NCBI GenBank assembly: GCA_020637615.1
Contig: JACKKC010000020.1
Coordinates: 1 to 50,712, forward strand
Length of the DNA stretch: 50,712 nt
DNA from: Rhodovulum sp.
GTDB taxonomy: Bacteria > Pseudomonadota > Alphaproteobacteria > Rhodobacterales > Rhodobacteraceae
Reading direction: 5' to 3'
Positions 25,053 to 33,282 of this stretch are shown one piece after another; the first letter of the stretch is position 1; each line of letters starts with the position of its first letter. The position numbers were made by a program, and so were the translations under genes. Below the pieces are notes generated by a model that ran no database searches, was not told the DNA's origin, and saw only the letters and a list, made by a program, of their open reading frames with translations.

Positions 25053-25799
25053 TCAAGTCCCGGCGAGCCGGGCCAGCAGCGCCACGGTGGCGAAGGCGAT
25101 GCCGATCCCCCAGGCGAAGCTCGCCAGCGTGCCGATGATGACGTATTCGCCGATGCGGAGTTCCCGGTCGCGGGCCAGCTCGTTGAAGCGCAGGACCGAT
25201 TTGGCGGCGATCAGGAAGCCGATGGCGCCGGCCTGCCCGGCGAGCACCAGCATGAAGATCATGAGCCGCTCCAGCCGGCCGATGAGCTGCCCGCCCCGCG
25301 GCAGGCTCTCGTCCTCGGCGGGGTCGAGCGGATACTTCAGCCCGTGCATCAGCGCCTGCACGGCATAGCCGCCCGCCCAGACCGCCGCCACCAGCCCGGC
25401 GGCGAGGGTCATGGCCGCGGGCAGGGGCACATGCCATTCCGCCGCCCCCGGCAGGGCCAGGCCCCAGAGCCCGGCGCTCCAGGCATCGGGCGAGAGCGTG
25501 GCGGCGAGGCCGATCATCGCGAGATGCGCGGCCTGGTCGGCGGCGAAGGCGGTGAAGCCCGGCCCGCCGTGGCGCAGCTTGATCCAGTCGATGGCGTAAT
25601 GGCTGAGCGCGATCACGAGGATCGGCACGGGGCGCGGCGCGAATCCGAGGGCGGCCCAGCTCACCGCCGCGACGATGGCGACATGGGCGAGCAGGACCAG
25701 CGGGTCGCGCTTGTTCTGCACCATGCGGTCGCTCTGCATGGTGAAATCTGCGAGCACATGGCCGAGCGTGAGCGCGATGGCGGTCTCGATCAGGGTCAC
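25053..25799 (-). CDS. DUF3307 membrane protein (SatE-like)
   Basis: 248 residues with a hydrophobic first helix containing GHVLADFTMQSDRMV, then LSHYAIDWIKLR and further helices to LASFAWGIGIAFATVALLARL. These are DUF3307 landmarks and the protein is in the inner membrane. In other bacteria DUF3307 proteins are often encoded next to SatD-family proteins, as here, where the SatD-like gene lies 72 bases upstream on the same strand. Function unknown. Confidence 0.85.
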   Translation of the reverse strand: MTLIETAIALTLGHVLADFTMQSDRMVQNKRDPLVLLAHVAIVAAVSWAALGFAPRPVPILVIALSHYAIDWIKLRHGGPGFTAFAADQAAHLAMIGLAATLSPDAWSAGLWGLALPGAAEWHVPLPAAMTLAAGLVAAVWAGGYAVQALMHGLKYPLDPAEDESLPRGGQLIGRLERLMIFMLVLAGQAGAIGFLIAAKSVLRFNELARDRELRIGEYVIIGTLASFAWGIGIAFATVALLARLAGT

Positions 25800-25825
25800 G
25801 GCCGCGCCGCTCCGGGCCGAACATT

Positions 25826-25862
25826 AACAACCTTACAGGATTGTATCGGCGGAAACAACCTT
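25826..25862. promoter_or_regulatory. Possible operator between SatD-like and DUF3307 genes
   Basis: AACAACCTT occurs at 25826-25834 and 25854-25862 as direct repeats 28 bases apart. The first overlaps an imperfect palindrome ACAACCT-TAC-AGGATTGT. The spacer is AT-rich compared with its neighbours. Since the upstream gene encodes a helix-turn-helix protein, self-regulation of the pair is an attractive but unproven idea. Confidence 0.3.
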
Positions 25863-25871
25863 TTGATGGTG

Positions 25872-26525
25872 TCACTCGTCATCGCCGGTTCCGCCCTCCA
25901 GCGCCGCGAGGGCGCGGCGCAGCGCCCAGTCGCCGCCGCTTCGCAGATGCTTGGCGACCATCTGCTGGCTGATGCCGAATTCCGCGCCGATCTCGGCCTG
26001 CGGCGGGGCGTCGGGCACCAGCCGCGCCGCGAAGATCCGCGCCTGGCGCGGCGTCCAGCGCCGCGAGACCTCGTCGCAGAGCGCCACGAGCGCCGCGAGC
26101 ACCGCCGGCGCGGCCGGGCCGTCGGGCCAGTCCATGCCGAGCCGGGCGGCGCGGCCGAGGCTGTCGAGCCCATGGCCGGAGGTCTCGAAGGCCGGGCCGG
26201 CGCCCGCGGAGAGATCACCCGTTGCCGGCAGCGTGCCGCGGCCGATCCCCGCCGCGATGCGGGTGTCGAATTCGGCGCCGCGGGCGCGCAACCGGGCACG
26301 CAGGAAGAGCATCATGCGCAGCGCGAGCGCGGGCGAGGGCGCGAGGCATTGCCAGCCGTCGCCGCGGAAGCGGGTGAAGCGGGCGGGGGCGCCGTCCCCG
26401 GCCCAGCCCGCAGCCGCGCCGGCGGCTTCGCCGAGCACCGCCATCGCCGCGTCGAGCGATGCCCCGCCGAGGCGGGAGGAGCCGACGAGATCGCCGGTCA
26501 GCACGGCGAGGGGGTCAGGGGTCAT
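25872..26525 (-). CDS. SatD-family helix-turn-helix protein
   Basis: 217 residues. The N-terminus AVLTGDLVGSSRL and the later FRGDGWQCL (53-61) match the SatD family. The C-terminal segment PQAEIGAEFGISQQMVAKHLRSGGDW (about 175-200) is a clear helix-turn-helix of sigma-region-4/MarR type. It is predicted cytoplasmic. Pairing with the DUF3307 membrane protein suggests the two act together. SatD and SatE were named in streptococci near ffh with an acid-tolerance phenotype; whether that applies here is unknown. Confidence 0.7.
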   Translation of the reverse strand: MTPDPLAVLTGDLVGSSRLGGASLDAAMAVLGEAAGAAAGWAGDGAPARFTRFRGDGWQCLAPSPALALRMMLFLRARLRARGAEFDTRIAAGIGRGTLPATGDLSAGAGPAFETSGHGLDSLGRAARLGMDWPDGPAAPAVLAALVALCDEVSRRWTPRQARIFAARLVPDAPPQAEIGAEFGISQQMVAKHLRSGGDWALRRALAALEGGTGDDE

Positions 26526-26585
26526 CAGCGATCCGGCCGGTTCGGACGGTCAGAGAATGGGCGGGCGGCCGCGATCCGGCAAGCC

Positions 26586-26951
26586 CTACATGAAGCCGAG
26601 TTCGAGCCGCGCCTCGTCGGACATCATGTCCATGCCCCATTGCGGCTCCCAGACCAGCTCGACATTGACATGGCGCACGCCCGGCAGCGGGGTGATCGCA
26701 TCGGCCACCCAGCCGGGCATCTCGCCGGCCACCGGGCAGCCGGGGGCGGTGAGCGACATGGCGACGTCCACGTCGCCCTCGTCACCGATCTCGATGGTAT
26801 AGACCAGCCCGAGGTCGTAGATGTTCACCGGGATCTCGGGATCGAAGACCGTCCGGCAGGCCGCCACGACGTCGTCATAGAGCGGATGATCGGTGGTCGA
26901 GGGCCGGATCAGCGGCGTGCCTTCCAGCGGGGCATTGGCTTGGGCGGTCAT
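26586..26951 (-). CDS. DUF59/MIP18-family Fe-S assembly protein (SufT-like)
   Basis: 121 residues with DPEIPVNIYDLGLVY (37-51) and LTAPGCPVAGEMPGWV (67-82, C72), the conserved motifs of the MIP18/DUF59 fold. Stand-alone members with this length in suf operons are called SufT and help mature Fe-S proteins. ATG 26951 has GGGAG about ten bases upstream. It is divergent from tgt. A palindrome overlaps its predicted promoter. Confidence 0.88.
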   Translation of the reverse strand: MTAQANAPLEGTPLIRPSTTDHPLYDDVVAACRTVFDPEIPVNIYDLGLVYTIEIGDEGDVDVAMSLTAPGCPVAGEMPGWVADAITPLPGVRHVNVELVWEPQWGMDMMSDEARLELGFM

Positions 26952-26968
26952 GACGCGCGATCTCCCTA

Positions 26969-26993
26969 ATTCCCGACCAGTTATATAGGGAAT
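26969..26993 (-). promoter_or_regulatory. Palindrome over the sufT-like promoter
   Basis: ATTCCC (26969-26974) and GGGAAT (26988-26993) are perfect inverted arms with a 13-base spacer. The -10-like element of the minus-strand promoter lies between the arms. The layout fits a dimeric regulator covering the -10 region. An Fe-S or iron regulator would make sense given the gene, but the motif does not let me name one. Confidence 0.4.
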
Positions 26994-27009
26994 GCCGCCG
27001 TCCCGTAAA
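26980..27009 (-). promoter_or_regulatory. Predicted promoter of the SufT-like gene
   Basis: On the minus strand TTTACG (27009-27004) is followed by TATATA or TATAAC (26987-26980) with a 16-18 base spacer. Transcription would begin about 25 bases before the ATG at 26951. The -35 hexamer equals that of the tRNA-Asn promoter. Confidence 0.45.
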
Positions 27010-27107
27010 GACGGAGCCGCCGGAGCGATGCCGCGGTTGTCGGGCGGGCGCGATCCGTCGCGGCGAGGTGTTTGCATCCGCGCGCCAATGCCCCTAGCAG
27101 GGCGGCC

Positions 27108-28238
27108 ATGGCAAACGGCATCTCCTTCTCGATCGAGGCCAGGGACGGCAAGGCCCGCTGCGGGGTGCTCGCGACCCCGCGCGGCGCGATCCGCACGCCG
27201 GCCTTCATGCCGGTGGGCACGGCGGGCACGGTGAAGGCGATGCTGCCCGAGAGCGTCGCGGCGACCGGCGCGGATATCCTGCTCGGCAACACCTACCACC
27301 TGATGCTGCGTCCCGGCGCCGAGCGCATCGCCCGGCTCGGCGGCCTGCATCGCTTCATGAACTGGCCGAAGCCGATCCTGACCGATTCGGGCGGCTTCCA
27401 GGTGATGAGCCTCGCCGAACTGCGCCGGCTGAGCGAGGAGGGCGTGACCTTCCGGTCGCATGTGGACGGCGCGCGGCATCACCTGAGCCCGGAATCGAGC
27501 ATGGAGATCCAGCGGCTGCTCGGCTCGGACATCGTGATGGCCTTCGACGAATGCCCGGCGCTGCCGGCGTCGCGCGACACCATCGCGGCGAGCATGGCGC
27601 TCTCGATGCGCTGGGCGCGGCGCTCGCGCGACGCCTTCGGCGACCGGCCCGGCCATGCGCTCTTCGGGATCCAGCAGGGCGGGCTGGAGCGGGACCTGCG
27701 GGAGGAGAGCGCGGCGGCGCTGCGCGCCATCGGCTTCGACGGCTATGCCATCGGGGGCCTCGCGGTGGGCGAGGGGCAGGCGGCGATGCTGGAGATGCTC
27801 GACCATGCGCCGGGCATGCTGCCCGAGGACCGGCCGCGCTACCTGATGGGGGTCGGCAAGCCCGACGACATCGTCGGCGCCGTGCTGCGCGGCGTGGACA
27901 TGTTCGATTGCGTGCTGCCCTCGCGCTCGGGGCGGACCGGCCAGGCGCTGACGCGGCGGGGGGCGGTCAACATCAAGAACGCCCGCCACGCCGAGGACCC
28001 GCGCCCGCTCGATCCCGACTGCACCTGCCCGGCCTGCCGGTCCTACAGCCGGGCCTATCTGCATCATGTCTTCAAGGCCGGCGAAATCATCGCCTCGATG
28101 CTGCTGACCTGGCACAACCTGCACTATTATCAGGAACTGATGGCCGGTCTTCGCGGGGCGATCGCCTCGGAAGGGCTGGCGAACTTCGTCGCCGGATTCG
28201 AGGCGGGCCGGGCGGCGGGGGATCTGGAGCCGGTTTGA
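27108..28238 (+). CDS. tgt: tRNA-guanine transglycosylase
   Basis: 376 residues, exchanging guanine-34 of GUN-anticodon tRNAs (including tRNA-Asn) for the queuosine precursor. Visible are D93 in DSGGFQVM, FDECPA, the FGIQQGG loop, LPSRSGRTGQALT, and the zinc site C305, C307, C310 (DCTCPACRSY) with H336 (TWHNLHYY), the same spacing as the E. coli enzyme. ATG 27108 gives the family N-terminus MANGISFSIEARDGKARCG. Divergent from the SufT-like gene. Confidence 0.97.
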   Translation: MANGISFSIEARDGKARCGVLATPRGAIRTPAFMPVGTAGTVKAMLPESVAATGADILLGNTYHLMLRPGAERIARLGGLHRFMNWPKPILTDSGGFQVMSLAELRRLSEEGVTFRSHVDGARHHLSPESSMEIQRLLGSDIVMAFDECPALPASRDTIAASMALSMRWARRSRDAFGDRPGHALFGIQQGGLERDLREESAAALRAIGFDGYAIGGLAVGEGQAAMLEMLDHAPGMLPEDRPRYLMGVGKPDDIVGAVLRGVDMFDCVLPSRSGRTGQALTRRGAVNIKNARHAEDPRPLDPDCTCPACRSYSRAYLHHVFKAGEIIASMLLTWHNLHYYQELMAGLRGAIASEGLANFVAGFEAGRAAGDLEPV

Positions 28239-28272
28239 CCGGCGGGGTCCGGCCCCGGGCGCGCCTGCCGTC

Positions 28273-28323
28273 ACCGTCCCGCCCCCCCAGGCGGGCGTTG
28301 CCCTAATCTTGTGGCGGGACGGT
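28273..28323. repeat. Hairpin repeat, copy 2
   Basis: ACCGTCCCGCC (28273-28283) and GGCGGGACGGT (28313-28323) are perfect 11-base arms. The loop contains GGGCGTTGCCC, a smaller hairpin. It lies 34 bases after the tgt stop and may serve as a terminator. Sequence and layout match the degenerate copy at 19419-19490. Confidence 0.6.
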
Positions 28324-28473
28324 CGTACCGGGAACCATTGGCTCCAAGTGCGATTGCTCCGGACAGCACCGCGCCCCGCGTTGAGGCGCAGGCCGGATTC
28401 GGCTAAAATAGCTGCCCCCGACCCCCGGGCGCTTTCGTCCGGGCGGCGAGGCTTTTGGGGAACGGAGAGCGCC

Positions 28474-28776
28474 ATGACCGCTTTCAACGTTGTTCGCATG
28501 CGGGTGAAGCCGGGAAACGAGGAGGCTTACCTGAAGTCGCATCGGGATCGCGTGCTCGAGGGGATGGACGGCATGCGGTCGCTGAACGTCATCAAGACCG
28601 GTGACCGGGAGTTCTGCGTGATCGGCGAATGGGACAGCATGGAGGCGCTCGCCGCGGCGCGGCCGGCCATGATCGCCACCCTCGACACCTTCCGCGACCG
28701 GCTCGAGGATCTCGGGCAGGGGCTGGGCGTGACGGATCCGGTCTCCGGCGAGGTCGTGCTGGAGCGGCGGCCCTAG
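28474..28776 (+). CDS. Antibiotic-biosynthesis-monooxygenase-fold (ABM) small protein
   Basis: 100 residues, MTAFNVVRMRVKPGNEEAYLK then LNVIKTGDREFCVIGEWDSMEALAAARPAM. The beta-alpha-beta pattern, with a ferredoxin-like barrel strand ending in GEWDSMEAL, is that of ABM/dimeric alpha-beta-barrel proteins, which include small oxygenases and many of unknown role. The start has GGAGAG seven bases upstream. Its stop codon overlaps the stop of the flagellar-cluster gene on the opposite strand in CTAG. Confidence 0.7.
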   Translation: MTAFNVVRMRVKPGNEEAYLKSHRDRVLEGMDGMRSLNVIKTGDREFCVIGEWDSMEALAAARPAMIATLDTFRDRLEDLGQGLGVTDPVSGEVVLERRP

Positions 28777-31130
28777 TTCGCGGCCGGGGCGCCACCGGGC
28801 GGCGTCTCGGCGAGCAGGGCCTGGACGAAATCCTCGACCTGGCGGCCGGTCGCGAGCAGGCGGCGGGCGGCGTCGAGGCTCGGGCGTTCGAGCCCCGGCA
28901 GGGGCTCGACGAAGGCTTCCTCCGCGTCGAGCGTGGAGGGGTCGGGCGAAGCGGGGCGGGCCTCCTCGGGTTCGGTCTGCGCGACCATGAACTCGGCCAT
29001 GGCATGGCGCTCGGGATCCGGCGCGGCCTCGTCGCGGGCGCGTGGCCAGTCTCCCGAGGACCAGGCGTAGTCGTCGGCGGCTTCCGGCAGGCCCGCCTCG
29101 CGCAGCACCGCGCCGGCCTCGGCGAAATCCCCGTCGAGCGCGAGCGCCTCGGCGGTGAGCCGGGCGGCCTCCGGCCCTTCGATCCCGGCGAGAATGTCGC
29201 GGGCCCTGGCGGATTCGCGGCTGCGCAGCCAGGATTCGGCGAGCAGGAGCCGGGCGGCCTCGCCCTCGCGCGCCGCCGCCGGTTCGATCATCTCGCGCGC
29301 CCCCTGGGGCAGGCCGAGGTCGAGCAGCCGCCGGGCGATCGCCCGGCGCGCGGGGTCGCTGGCCGGATCCGCCGAGACGAGCGTGGTGCTCGCCAGCACG
29401 GTCTCGGCATAGGCGGCGTGGCCCACGCGCTCGGGATCGGCGGCGGCGAGCAGCGTCACCGCGAGCTCGGCGAAACGGGGGTCGCGAGGCAGGTCGATCA
29501 GCGCGGAGCGGATCTCGGCGATCGCATCGGGCAGCTCGCCGCGGACGGCGAGGGATTCCGCGAGCAGGAGCCGCAGATCGGCGGCGCGGGCGGCACCGCG
29601 GGCCTGGAGCGCGGCGGCGCGCAGGTCGGTGACGTGGCGGTCTGGCAGGGGGAGGCCGGCGTCGGCGGCGAGCCGCGCGAGATGGACGAGCGCCTCGGGC
29701 GCCGCCGCCGCATCGGCCTCGATCAGGGCGGAGAGCGCATGGATGCCGGCCTGCGGGTCACCTTCGGCGGCGGCGAGCCGCGCGCCGACGATGGTCAGGG
29801 CGGAGGTCTGCGCCGTTTCCGGCCGGGTGGTCGTATCCTGGATCAGCCGCGCGGCCTCGGTCCGGCCGGCATCGAGCAGCCGGGCGACCAGCGCCGGGCC
29901 GACGAGCGCACGCAGGTCGGGCGGCAGTTCGGCGAAGGCGGCATGGATGGTCTCGAAATGCTCGGCGTCGGGCAGCGCGGGGCCGCTGCCGGCGATGGCG
30001 CTCCAGAGCCCGTGCGCGCCGGGGCAGCTCTCCGCCGCCGACAGCGGGCCGTCGGGCAGCAGCGGGCGTCCCTCGACGGCGCGGGCGAGGTCGAGCAGGA
30101 GGGCGCGGTTCTCGAAATCCTGGGGAAAGCTCGCGAGCGTCGCCTCCGCCTCGGTGCCGAGGCCGAAGCGGATGTCGATCCGGATCAGGCGCGCCAGCGT
30201 CGCGGGGTCGGGGGCGTCGAACTCGCCGAGCAGGTGGCTCGAGAGATCGACGATCTGCTCGAACGGCGGGCGGCCGTCGGACCAGCGGGCAATGTCCATC
30301 GCGTCGTCGGGAAGGCATTCGACGGCGACCTCCGGCTCGGCCATCTCCGCAAGCGCCTTCGCCCGCTCGCGGTCGAAGACCGTGGTGGCCTGGATCTGCT
30401 CATGCTCGAGGAGCGCTGCGAGGTCGGCGGCCTCCGGGACCCCGCGGGCGGTGAGCGCCACCGGCAGGGTCGGGGCGGCATCGCTCTCGGGCCGCGCCGG
30501 CGGGGCGGGATCGGGCAGGGCCGGCGGCGCTTCGGCCGGTTCGGACTCGGCCTCCGCCGCGGCATCGGCGCCGGTTTCGGCCTCGGCCTGCGGCGGCGCC
30601 GGCGGACCCGCGTCGGCGAGCTCGATCAGCCCCTGGCCCGCGGCGCGCTCGATCTGCCGGAGCAGGATCTGCTCGGCGGCCTCGACCGCCGCGGTCTCGC
30701 GCAGGTCGCGCGCCTCGGCGGTTTCCGGCGCGGGCAGGGATTCGGGCGCCGGCAGCACCGCGTCGCGGTCGGAGACGTCGAGCGCGAGGTGGCGGCCCTT
30801 CACGAAGAGGGTGCTGACGCGGCAGTCGCAGGTGAGGTCGACGGCGACGCTGGTGCCTTCCGGGCCGATCGCGGTCGTGACGGCGCCGATGCGGGTCCGG
30901 GGGATCTTCTCGAAGACCCGGGCGGCGTCGAAGGCGATCTCCTTGCCGGGGATGAAGAGCGTGACCCGGCCGTCCGTGGTCTCGAGCGACCATTCGGTGG
31001 TCGGGTCGATGCGGACGACGAGGCGGGAGAAATTCGCGTGCTCGCCGCTGAGGATCGGACCGCCCTCGGCCGCATGGAGCGGCGCCGCGGCGAGGCCCGC
31101 CGCGACGGCAACGGCCAGGGTGCGGATCAT
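28773..31130 (-). CDS. Large periplasmic repeat protein coupled to motA
   Basis: 785 residues. Residues 1-21 are a signal peptide (MIRTLAVAVAAGLAAAPLHA). Residues about 25-125 are beta-rich (ANFSRLVVRID..., GRVTLFIPGKEIAFDAARVF, VAVDLTCDCRVSTLFVKGRHLALDV) and resemble an AMIN-type peptidoglycan-binding domain. An acidic, Pro/Ala-rich linker follows (about 150-235). The rest is alpha-helical with TPR/Sel1-like repeats (ALVHLARLAADAGLPLP, AARLLLAESWLRS). Its ATG overlaps the motA stop (ATGA), so it is made with the stator subunit. A cell-wall-linked periplasmic helper of the motor, comparable in placement to MotC of rhizobia, is inferred. No enzyme motif is seen. Confidence 0.75.
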   Translation of the reverse strand: MIRTLAVAVAAGLAAAPLHAAEGGPILSGEHANFSRLVVRIDPTTEWSLETTDGRVTLFIPGKEIAFDAARVFEKIPRTRIGAVTTAIGPEGTSVAVDLTCDCRVSTLFVKGRHLALDVSDRDAVLPAPESLPAPETAEARDLRETAAVEAAEQILLRQIERAAGQGLIELADAGPPAPPQAEAETGADAAAEAESEPAEAPPALPDPAPPARPESDAAPTLPVALTARGVPEAADLAALLEHEQIQATTVFDRERAKALAEMAEPEVAVECLPDDAMDIARWSDGRPPFEQIVDLSSHLLGEFDAPDPATLARLIRIDIRFGLGTEAEATLASFPQDFENRALLLDLARAVEGRPLLPDGPLSAAESCPGAHGLWSAIAGSGPALPDAEHFETIHAAFAELPPDLRALVGPALVARLLDAGRTEAARLIQDTTTRPETAQTSALTIVGARLAAAEGDPQAGIHALSALIEADAAAAPEALVHLARLAADAGLPLPDRHVTDLRAAALQARGAARAADLRLLLAESLAVRGELPDAIAEIRSALIDLPRDPRFAELAVTLLAAADPERVGHAAYAETVLASTTLVSADPASDPARRAIARRLLDLGLPQGAREMIEPAAAREGEAARLLLAESWLRSRESARARDILAGIEGPEAARLTAEALALDGDFAEAGAVLREAGLPEAADDYAWSSGDWPRARDEAAPDPERHAMAEFMVAQTEPEEARPASPDPSTLDAEEAFVEPLPGLERPSLDAARRLLATGRQVEDFVQALLAETPPGGAPAAN

Positions 31131-31999
31131 GCCGCGAGGCTCTGCTTGGTGGCGCGCAGCGCGCCTTCTAGCTCGTTGTAGGAGGGGCGCAGGCCCGCGG
31201 GCGTGTTCTGCCGGCCGACCTCGACGCAGATGTTGGGCGCGTGGTTGTGAAGCGCCGCGACCATCACCTCGCGGATGAGGTTGTAGAAATGCTGGTCCTC
31301 GTCGATGACGTTCTTCACCCGGCTCGCGAAGGGGCCGACGATGCCATAGGCGAGGAAGACGCCGAGGAAGGTGCCCACCAGCGCGCCGCCGATCATCTTG
31401 CCGAGGATCTCGGGCGGCTGGTCGATCGAGGCCATGGTCTTGATGACGCCGAGCACGGCGGCGACGATGCCGAGCGCCGGCAGGCCGTCGGCCATGGTCT
31501 GGAGCGTATGCGCCGAATGCAGGGCATTGGTGTAGTTCTTCTCGATGCGCTTGGTCAGCACCTCCTCGACCTGCATCGGGTCGTCGTAGTTCATCGAGGC
31601 CGAGCGCAGCGTGTCGCAGATCAGCGCCACCGCCTCGGTGTCGGCGAGGATGCGCGGATAGGCGTTGAAGATCGTCGAGGCGCCCGGATCCTCGATGTGC
31701 TGGTCGAGCTCCACGGGGTTCGAGCGGGCGATGCGGATCAGCTGGAACATCAGGCAGAGCAGGTCCTGGAAGTCGCCGGGCTTCCAGTGCGGGCCCTTGA
31801 AGACCTTGCTCACGTCCTTGAGCGTGTGGGTGATGCCGTGCTTGTCGTTGGAGATCACGAAGGCGCCGAGGGCGGCGCCGGCGATCATCATCAGCTCGAA
31901 GGGCAGCGAATGCAGGATGATGCCGATCTTGCCACCGGCAATCGAATAGCCGCCGAAGACCATCACGAAAACGATGATGATGCCGATGATGCCGATCAT
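31127..31999 (-). CDS. motA: Flagellar motor stator protein MotA
   Basis: 290 residues with four hydrophobic segments (about 1-20, 30-50, 170-195, 205-225) and a large cytoplasmic loop. The start MIGIIGIIIVFVMVFGGYSIAGG, the loop segment YPRILADTEAVALICDTLRSAS and the proline-containing DGLPALGIVAAVLGVIKTM are typical of the alphaproteobacterial MotA group. With MotB it forms the proton channel that drives rotation; motB is not in the window. The large periplasmic protein gene follows with ATGA overlap, motE precedes it by 96 bases. Confidence 0.95.
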   Translation of the reverse strand: MIGIIGIIIVFVMVFGGYSIAGGKIGIILHSLPFELMMIAGAALGAFVISNDKHGITHTLKDVSKVFKGPHWKPGDFQDLLCLMFQLIRIARSNPVELDQHIEDPGASTIFNAYPRILADTEAVALICDTLRSASMNYDDPMQVEEVLTKRIEKNYTNALHSAHTLQTMADGLPALGIVAAVLGVIKTMASIDQPPEILGKMIGGALVGTFLGVFLAYGIVGPFASRVKNVIDEDQHFYNLIREVMVAALHNHAPNICVEVGRQNTPAGLRPSYNELEGALRATKQSLAA

Positions 32000-32095
32000 G
32001 TGGTCACTCGCGAACTCGGGACGCCGCCGGCGCCGTATCCCCTGAAGGCTTTGGTCTTACCCGGCGGGGAATTAAGAAACACTCAAGCGCCGGCG

Positions 32096-32683
32096 TCATT
32101 CCGTGGGAACGGCATGGTTGCGGCTGGCGATGGTCAGCGTCACCGCATAGGCGGAATCGGCGTTCATCGCCGCCAGCACCTGGGCCGCGACCTCCGGGCG
32201 CACCCGCGCCAGCAGGCCGGCGGCGAAGGAGACGTCCATGCGCTCGAAGATCTTCGCGGCCTCGGCGGGCTTCATGTTCTCGTAGACCGTGGTCATGCGC
32301 TCGATGTCGCGCTCGGCCGCCTTGTCGGCCACGGCCAGCGTCGCCTCGAGGTTCTTCCGCGCGGTCTCGAAGGCGGCGAGCTGCTCGGCGAGCTTGGCCT
32401 CGGCGACGTTGAGGGTCTGGGACCGCTCGGCGAGGCGGCGCGATTCCTGCGCCAGCTCGTCCTCGCGCTCGCGTATCGCGGAGAGCAGGCTCTCGGCATC
32501 CTCGGTGCTCGGGCAGGTGGCCGCGGCGGTGCCGCCCCCGGCGCCGGAATCGGCCAGCGCGCCGAGTTCCTCGGCGAAGGCCTGGCCGTTCGCGGCGAGG
32601 CGCAGCGCCGCGGAGCCCACGAAACAGAGCACGATCAGGCCCACGCCGCCGATGGCGCGGCGGCCCGCGGTGGTCGCGGCCAT
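32096..32683 (-). CDS. motE: MotE-like flagellar protein
   Basis: 195 residues: one membrane helix (about 10-28), a coiled coil (about 65-125, EDELAQESRRLAERSQTL...) and a C-terminal MgtE-N-like segment MKPAEAAKIFERMDVSFAAGLLARVRPEVAAQVLAAM. That is the MotE layout. In rhizobia MotE is a periplasmic chaperone for MotC, fitting the large periplasmic protein two genes downstream. Three bases separate it from the preceding DUF6468 gene. Confidence 0.85.
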   Translation of the reverse strand: MAATTAGRRAIGGVGLIVLCFVGSAALRLAANGQAFAEELGALADSGAGGGTAAATCPSTEDAESLLSAIREREDELAQESRRLAERSQTLNVAEAKLAEQLAAFETARKNLEATLAVADKAAERDIERMTTVYENMKPAEAAKIFERMDVSFAAGLLARVRPEVAAQVLAAMNADSAYAVTLTIASRNHAVPTE

Positions 32684-32686
32684 GGG

Positions 32687-33277
32687 TCAGCGGCCCCCGG
32701 CGGCGGCGATGGCGCTGAGCGCCTCGATGAGGTCGTCCTCGCTCCGGGGCGCGTCCTTGGGCGCGCGCGGGCGAAGCGGACTCTCAAAGGCCGCGAGGCT
32801 GCGCGGCTTCGGCACAATCTCCTCGGGAGCTGGCTCGGGGCGCGCGGGCGCTGCCTCTTCCTTCGGCAGCACCGCGAGCCGCACCGGCGCCGGCTGGGCC
32901 TGCTCGTCGCGCAGGGGCGGGACGGGCGGGCCTTCCGGGGCGCGCTGCACGGCGGCGCCGGAGAGGCGCGCCTGGTAGGCCGCCCGCAGGTCGGCGTCGC
33001 GGGCGGCGGCGAGCACGCTCTTGAGCTGGGTGGTGGCGGAATCGGCCCTTGCGATCAGCTGGGTCAGGTCCTGCTTGTTCTCGCGGGTCGCGGCGCGGGC
33101 CTCCTCGAGCGTGCCGCGGGCGAGCTCGATCTGCCGGGTGAGGGTGACGATGGCGCCGCCCAGGCCGCGGTCTAGCGATTTCAGCTCGTGCACCCGGCGC
33201 GCCAGCACCCAGCAATAGCCGCCCGCGAAGAGCGAGGCGGCCAGAAGCAGTCCGTTCATCAGGACATCCATCGACAA
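32687..33277 (-). CDS. DUF6468 flagellar-cluster protein
   Basis: 196 residues: a membrane helix at about 5-25, a coiled coil (residues 30-90, including LTRQIELARGTLEEARAATRENKQDL) and a Pro/Ala-rich tail ending SEDDLIEALSAIAAAG. DUF6468 genes recur beside fliL in alphaproteobacterial flagellar clusters; no function is established. It begins six bases before the fliL stop on the same strand with motE directly after, so the products may associate in the membrane. Confidence 0.8.
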   Translation of the reverse strand: MSMDVLMNGLLLAASLFAGGYCWVLARRVHELKSLDRGLGGAIVTLTRQIELARGTLEEARAATRENKQDLTQLIARADSATTQLKSVLAAARDADLRAAYQARLSGAAVQRAPEGPPVPPLRDEQAQPAPVRLAVLPKEEAAPARPEPAPEEIVPKPRSLAAFESPLRPRAPKDAPRSEDDLIEALSAIAAAGGR

Positions 33278-33282
33278 ACCCC

